DNA from: Caldisericota bacterium
GTDB lineage: Bacteria; Bipolaricaulota; Bipolaricaulia; Bipolaricaulales; Bipolaricaulaceae
Assembly: GCA_013151115.1 (NCBI GenBank)
Contig: JAADIW010000010.1
Span: forward strand, 1-8,756
Length of the DNA stretch: 8,756 nt
Direction of reading: 5' to 3'
Numbering within the stretch: position 1 is the first letter of the stretch; every line of letters begins with the position of its first letter. Below the pieces are notes generated by a model, which ran no database searches, was not told the DNA's origin, and saw only the letters and a program-made list of their open reading frames with translations. Positions 6,788 through 8,756 of this stretch are shown here, piece by piece. The position numbers and the translations under genes are program-made.

Positions 6788-6891
6788 TGTGCAGGACCGC
6801 GTAGTGCCGCAGTGGCCGTTGGGGTGTTCCCCAACGCAGTAAGGCACAGGTGCAGGTCCGAAATCGAACAGGAAAGGAGGGGAGCAGTCCA
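6788..6891 (+). promoter_or_regulatory. Structured 5' leader of the cold-shock gene
   Basis: The leader contains a perfect hairpin, CGTTGGGG (6817-6824) and CCCCAACG (6829-6836), with the four-base loop TGTT. A near-direct repeat GTGCAGGACCG (6789-6799) and GTGCAGGTCCG (6850-6860) flanks it, and GGACC (6794-6798) can pair with GGTCC (6855-6859) to close a larger loop around the hairpin. Two ribosome-binding runs follow, AAAGGAGG (6873-6880) and GGGGAG (6879-6884). Long structured leaders that change shape with temperature are known for enterobacterial cspA. A similar role here is an inference. Confidence 0.4.
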
Positions 6892-7092
6892 ATGGCCACC
6901 GGGAAAGTCAAGTGGTTCGACCAGGCCAAGGGATACGGGTTCATCGAGCAGGACGGGGGCCCCGATGTCTTCGTCCACTTCTCCGCCATCAACATGCCCG
7001 GGTTCAAGACCCTGCGCGAGGGCCAGGTGGTGGAGTTCGAGATCGAGGAAACCCCCAAGGGACCGCAGGCCAAGAACGTCATTCCACACTGA
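6892..7092 (+). CDS. Cold-shock domain protein (CspA family)
   Basis: The 66-residue protein is a single cold-shock domain, the usual length of bacterial Csp proteins, which bind single-stranded RNA and DNA and act as RNA chaperones and antiterminators. Both nucleic-acid-binding motifs are intact: RNP1 KGYGFIE (13-19) and RNP2 VFVHFSAI (26-33). The N-terminal ATGKVKWFD and the C-terminal PKGPQAKNV are also standard. The ATG at 6892 is chosen over an in-frame GTG at 6850 because it gives the canonical N-terminus and has the ribosome-binding run GGGGAG (6879-6884) seven bases upstream. It has its own promoter and a strong terminator 23 bases after the stop, so it can be a monocistronic unit. 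Whether it responds to cold or is constitutive cannot be read from the sequence. Confidence 0.95.
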   Translation: MATGKVKWFDQAKGYGFIEQDGGPDVFVHFSAINMPGFKTLREGQVVEFEIEETPKGPQAKNVIPH

Positions 7093-7114
7093 AAAAAACG
7101 GGCTTTGACGGTAG

Positions 7115-7146
7115 GGGCCCCGGCGGACCGCCGGGGCCCTTTTCTT
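7115..7146 (+). terminator. Strong intrinsic terminator after the cold-shock gene
   Basis: GGGCCCCGGCGG (7115-7126) and CCGCCGGGGCCC (7128-7139) form an uninterrupted G/C stem, realistically ten or eleven pairs with a three- to five-base loop. The stem is followed at once by TTTTCTT (7140-7146). It ends the plus-strand unit. In the other direction the stem lies 33 bases past the stop of the minus-strand small gene, but a run of seven T's on that strand comes only about 20 bases further on, so termination of that gene here is less certain. Confidence 0.92.
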
Positions 7147-7171
7147 CGGTGGGGCCGGAAACAGCGCGGCG

Positions 7172-7354
7172 CTATCCCCCCTTTCCCCTGGGACCGCGGT
7201 GCTTGAGCGCGTAATACACCGCCCCGAATACCGCGAGGACGACGAGGAGCCATACCCACCAGGGGACCCCGCCTGCGTCCGCCCCCGCAGCCTCCTGAGC
7301 CCAAACGGGGACCCCTATGCAAATGAGGGGGATGATCCGGATCGGGCCCCGCAT
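7172..7354 (-). CDS. Small secreted or membrane-anchored protein, unknown function
   Basis: The 60-residue product is not recognised as a named family, but it has a clear layout. Residues 1-19 resemble a signal peptide: Arg2 and Arg6, a hydrophobic IIPLICIGV core, and a plausible cleavage site after VWA before QE. A short Ala/Gly/acidic spacer (20-29) comes next. Residues 30-50 (VPWWVWLLVVLAVFGAVYYAL) form one membrane helix rich in Trp. The tail (KHRGPRGKGG) is basic, so the mature protein would be a single-pass membrane protein with its N-terminus outside and tail inside. ATG at 7354 is preferred because GGAGG (complement of 7363-7367) is eight bases away. ATG at 7360 and GTG at 7363 in the same frame are too close to it. 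A perfect TATAAT lies upstream. It is transcribed towards the cspA terminator and divergently from csaB. Coding status rests on the signal/TM architecture and the start signals. Confidence 0.7.
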   Translation of the reverse strand: MRGPIRIIPLICIGVPVWAQEAAGADAGGVPWWVWLLVVLAVFGAVYYALKHRGPRGKGG

Positions 7355-7410
7355 GGCCATCACCTCCGCGCCATTATAACGCCCTTGCGTGATCTCGGAT
7401 CATCCCCCTC
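7325..7410. repeat. Perfect 15-bp inverted repeat around the start of the small minus-strand gene
   Basis: GAGGGGGATGATCCG at 7325-7339 is the exact reverse complement of CGGATCATCCCCCTC at 7396-7410, with 56 bases between the arms. The left arm lies inside the signal-peptide coding part of the small gene. The right arm lies in the divergent intergenic region, at the -35 position of the minus-strand promoter, and overlaps the 7406-7425 hairpin. It could be a pair of operator sites, a relic of a small insertion, or members of a dispersed repeat. The sequence alone does not decide. Confidence 0.75.
7373..7378 (-). promoter_or_regulatory. Perfect -10 element for the minus-strand small gene
   Basis: The minus strand reads TATAAT from 7378 to 7373. 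Transcription would begin near 7366-7368, at or inside the GGAGG ribosome-binding site, so the mRNA would have a leader of only about a dozen bases. No good -35 box is seen at the normal distance; instead, one arm of a 15-bp inverted repeat (7396-7410) occupies that place. Confidence 0.5.
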
Positions 7411-7425
7411 CCCTCGCGGGGAGGG
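7406..7425. repeat. Perfect 8-bp hairpin in the divergent intergenic region
   Basis: CCCTCCCC (7406-7413) and GGGGAGGG (7418-7425) pair fully across the four-base loop TCGC. No T tract follows on either strand, so it is not an intrinsic terminator. It overlaps the right arm of the 15-bp inverted repeat and sits about 20 bases upstream of the csaB -10 element, a place where a regulator could bind. Confidence 0.5.
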
Positions 7426-7442
7426 ACCTCGGACCACGGCGG

Positions 7443-7448
7443 TAGAAT
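7443..7448 (+). promoter_or_regulatory. -10 element directly in front of csaB (leaderless mRNA likely)
   Basis: TAGAAT (7443-7448, five of six consensus bases) ends six bases before the GTG start at 7455, so transcription would begin at or next to the start codon. No Shine-Dalgarno sequence is present between 7430 and 7454, which fits leaderless translation. No recognisable -35 box is seen; leaderless promoters in several phyla also depend mainly on a -10 element. Confidence 0.5.
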
Positions 7449-7454
7449 CTCCCC

Positions 7455-8378
7455 GTGGATCTCTGTATCTACGGCTATTTCGGCCGGGGGAACCTGGGGG
7501 ACGAGGCCCTGGCGCTCGTCTGGCGGGATAAGCTCTCGACCCTCGGCCCGGCGAGGACCCTCTCCCCCCCGCGGCTCCCCGGGGGCGGGGCGACGGTGTT
7601 CACGGGGGAACCGCTGCAGGATCGGACCTCGCGGCGCTCCTTCCTCTTCTATGCCGCCGCCATCCGGGCGGCACGCCGCCGAGGGCCCGTGATCCTGGGT
7701 GCGGTGGGTGTGGACGTCCGTTCCCGGATCGCCACGGGCCTCCTCCCCCGTATCCTGCACGATGTGGACTATATATCCGTGAGGGATCCCCGGTCCCACG
7801 CGGCCCTCCGCTCACGGGGGATCGCGGCGCGGGAGGCCCGGGACGCGGCGCTCCTCCTCCCCTCCCCGCGGGGGGACCACGCCGGTCCCGTGCTCCTCAA
7901 CCTCGTCCCCGGGCTACCCGCGGCGGCGCGAGGGGAGGCGCTGGCGTTCGCCCGGGAGGCAGCCAGAGCGCTCGGGAAGGGGCTCCGCGGGCTGGTCATG
8001 GCCCGGGGCGAGGACGATCGGTCCCTCCGGGGCCTCGCCCCTATCGTCCCCCGAACCGTCGGCGAGGCACTGGAGGCGGTGGCCGAGGCATCACTCCTCA
8101 TCGGGTCGCGGCTCCACGCGCTGGAGTTCGCCCTCATATGTGGCACGCCGTTCGTAGCGGTGCCCTACGCCCCCAAGGTGGATGCGTTCCTCGGACTCGT
8201 GGAGGCGGACCTCCCCGGGCCGATACCCCGCCTCCCGGGCCCGAAAGCCCGGGCGGCGCTGGGGATGATCCTCGCGAACGGGTACCGGCGGGGACTCGCG
8301 CGGGCCCGGGAGCGGCTCCGGGGGGAGGCGGAAGAGGGGGTGGAGGATGTGCTCCGGTTCATCCGCGAGATGGCATGA
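7455..8378 (+). CDS. csaB: Polysaccharide pyruvyl transferase, CsaB-like
   Basis: CsaB-family enzymes transfer a pyruvyl group from phosphoenolpyruvate to a cell-wall polysaccharide, producing the ligand to which SLH-domain surface proteins bind. The 307-residue protein belongs to the polysaccharide pyruvyl transferase family: GYFGRGNLGDEAL (7-19), SVRD (108-111) and the C-terminal GSRLHALEFALICGTPFVAVPYAPKVDAF (217-245) with Arg219 and His221. It is somewhat shorter than many CsaB proteins. The usual glycine-rich GGGxLLQD stretch is replaced by TGEPLQD (50-56), though the flanking LQD and SRRS are kept. No signal peptide is seen, so it acts in the cytoplasm. The GTG at 7455 gives the standard N-terminus (MDLCIYGYFG) and lies six bases after a -10 element. 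The last 32 bases overlap rsmH. The exact acceptor polymer is unknown, and no SLH protein is in the window. Confidence 0.85.
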   Translation: MDLCIYGYFGRGNLGDEALALVWRDKLSTLGPARTLSPPRLPGGGATVFTGEPLQDRTSRRSFLFYAAAIRAARRRGPVILGAVGVDVRSRIATGLLPRILHDVDYISVRDPRSHAALRSRGIAAREARDAALLLPSPRGDHAGPVLLNLVPGLPAAARGEALAFAREAARALGKGLRGLVMARGEDDRSLRGLAPIVPRTVGEALEAVAEASLLIGSRLHALEFALICGTPFVAVPYAPKVDAFLGLVEADLPGPIPRLPGPKARAALGMILANGYRRGLARARERLRGEAEEGVEDVLRFIREMA

Positions 8379-8756
8379 GCCGGTGATGGTGGACGAGGTC
8401 CTACGGCTCCTCGAGCCGGGACCGGGCAAGCTCATCGTGGACGCCACCGTGGGGACCGGTGGCCACGCGGAGGCCATCCTGGAACGGGGGGCGAACCTCA
8501 TCGGGATCGACCGCGACCCCCTGGCGCTCGAGCTCGCCCGGGAGCGGCTCGCCCGGTTCGGCGAGAGGGCCGAGCTCGTTCAGGGGAACTTCCGTGACCT
8601 CGCGGGGATCCTCGCCGCGTCCGGCGTCGTCGCCGTGGATGGCGTCCTCTTCGATCTCGGGATGTCGTCCTTCCAGCTCGGGGACCCCGGACGCGGGTTC
8701 AGCTTCACCAGGGAGGGACCGCTGGACATGCGCATGGACCCCTCCCAGGCCCTGAC
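8347..8756 (+). CDS. rsmH: RsmH (MraW), 16S rRNA m4C1402 methyltransferase, N-terminal part (3' end outside window)
   Basis: RsmH methylates N4 of cytidine 1402 in the decoding centre of 16S rRNA, using S-adenosylmethionine. The frame is open from 8347 to the window end, so only about 136 residues are seen. Signatures are clear: HEPVMVDEVL, the SAM-binding DATVGTGGHAEAI, IGIDRDP, VDGVLFDLGMSSFQL and GRGFSF followed by PLDMRMD, the family hallmark. ATG at 8347 is chosen because the conserved His-x-Pro-Val motif begins at 8374; the later GTG (8383) and ATG (8386) would cut it off. An AGAGGGGG run (8333-8340) lies six bases upstream, and GGAGG touches the start. The gene overlaps csaB by 32 bases in another frame, so the two are probably co-transcribed and coupled. 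rsmH usually opens the dcw cell-division and peptidoglycan cluster, which may continue beyond the window. Confidence 0.92.
   Translation, partial: MCSGSSARWHEPVMVDEVLRLLEPGPGKLIVDATVGTGGHAEAILERGANLIGIDRDPLALELARERLARFGERAELVQGNFRDLAGILAASGVVAVDGVLFDLGMSSFQLGDPGRGFSFTREGPLDMRMDPSQAL

Noticed and set aside
1..8756. CRISPR array, tRNA, rRNA, integrase or other mobile element
   Set aside because: No regularly spaced repeats, tRNA- or rRNA-like sequences, or transposase/integrase motifs were seen on either strand by reading. A dedicated search was not possible.

Overview
The window is GC-rich bacterial DNA of ordinary gene density, with third codon positions strongly G/C-biased. It encodes an anaerobic-type energy module: a soluble NAD-linked [NiFe] hydrogenase. 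Nothing in it fixes the taxon. Soluble NAD-linked hydrogenase genes, an SLH-type pyruvyl transferase (CsaB), Shine-Dalgarno-led genes and one probably leaderless gene would suit a deep-branching, perhaps thermophilic, anaerobe such as Bipolaricaulota (Acetothermia). That placement is a guess.

Layout. 1-591 is the 3' end of a secreted protein with a proline-rich linker and a PPC-like beta domain. 592-944 is non-coding and looks like the control region and leader of the next operon: two TCACGTG palindromes, a candidate promoter, a 15-base dyad and an attenuator-like hairpin. 945-5395 holds five tightly packed or overlapping genes for a complete five-subunit hydrogenase in the order hoxU-hoxY-hoxH-hoxE-hoxF. 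HoxY and HoxH form the hydrogen-splitting half. HoxU, HoxE and HoxF form the diaphorase that passes electrons between the hydrogenase and NAD(H). A sixth gene (5392-6726), a beta-CASP metallo-beta-lactamase of the RNA-nuclease type, starts inside the hoxF stop codon region and so appears to be the last cistron.

6727-6891 carries a good sigma70-type promoter (TTGACA, 17 bases, TAGAGT) and a structured leader for a cold-shock protein (6892-7092), closed by a strong intrinsic terminator at 7115-7146. A short minus-strand gene (7172-7354) encodes a secreted or membrane-anchored 60-residue protein. It is divergent from csaB (7455-8378), and a perfect 15-bp inverted repeat lies around its start. 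csaB overlaps rsmH (8347 to the window end), a 16S rRNA methyltransferase usually found at the start of the division/cell-wall (dcw) cluster.

The most noteworthy points are the hoxUYHEF order with a translationally coupled RNA-nuclease-like gene, the 15-bp inverted repeat, the structured cspA leader, the probably leaderless csaB mRNA with a changed active-site-region motif in its product, and the 32-base csaB/rsmH overlap. No hydrogenase maturation genes (hyp, hoxW) are in view.
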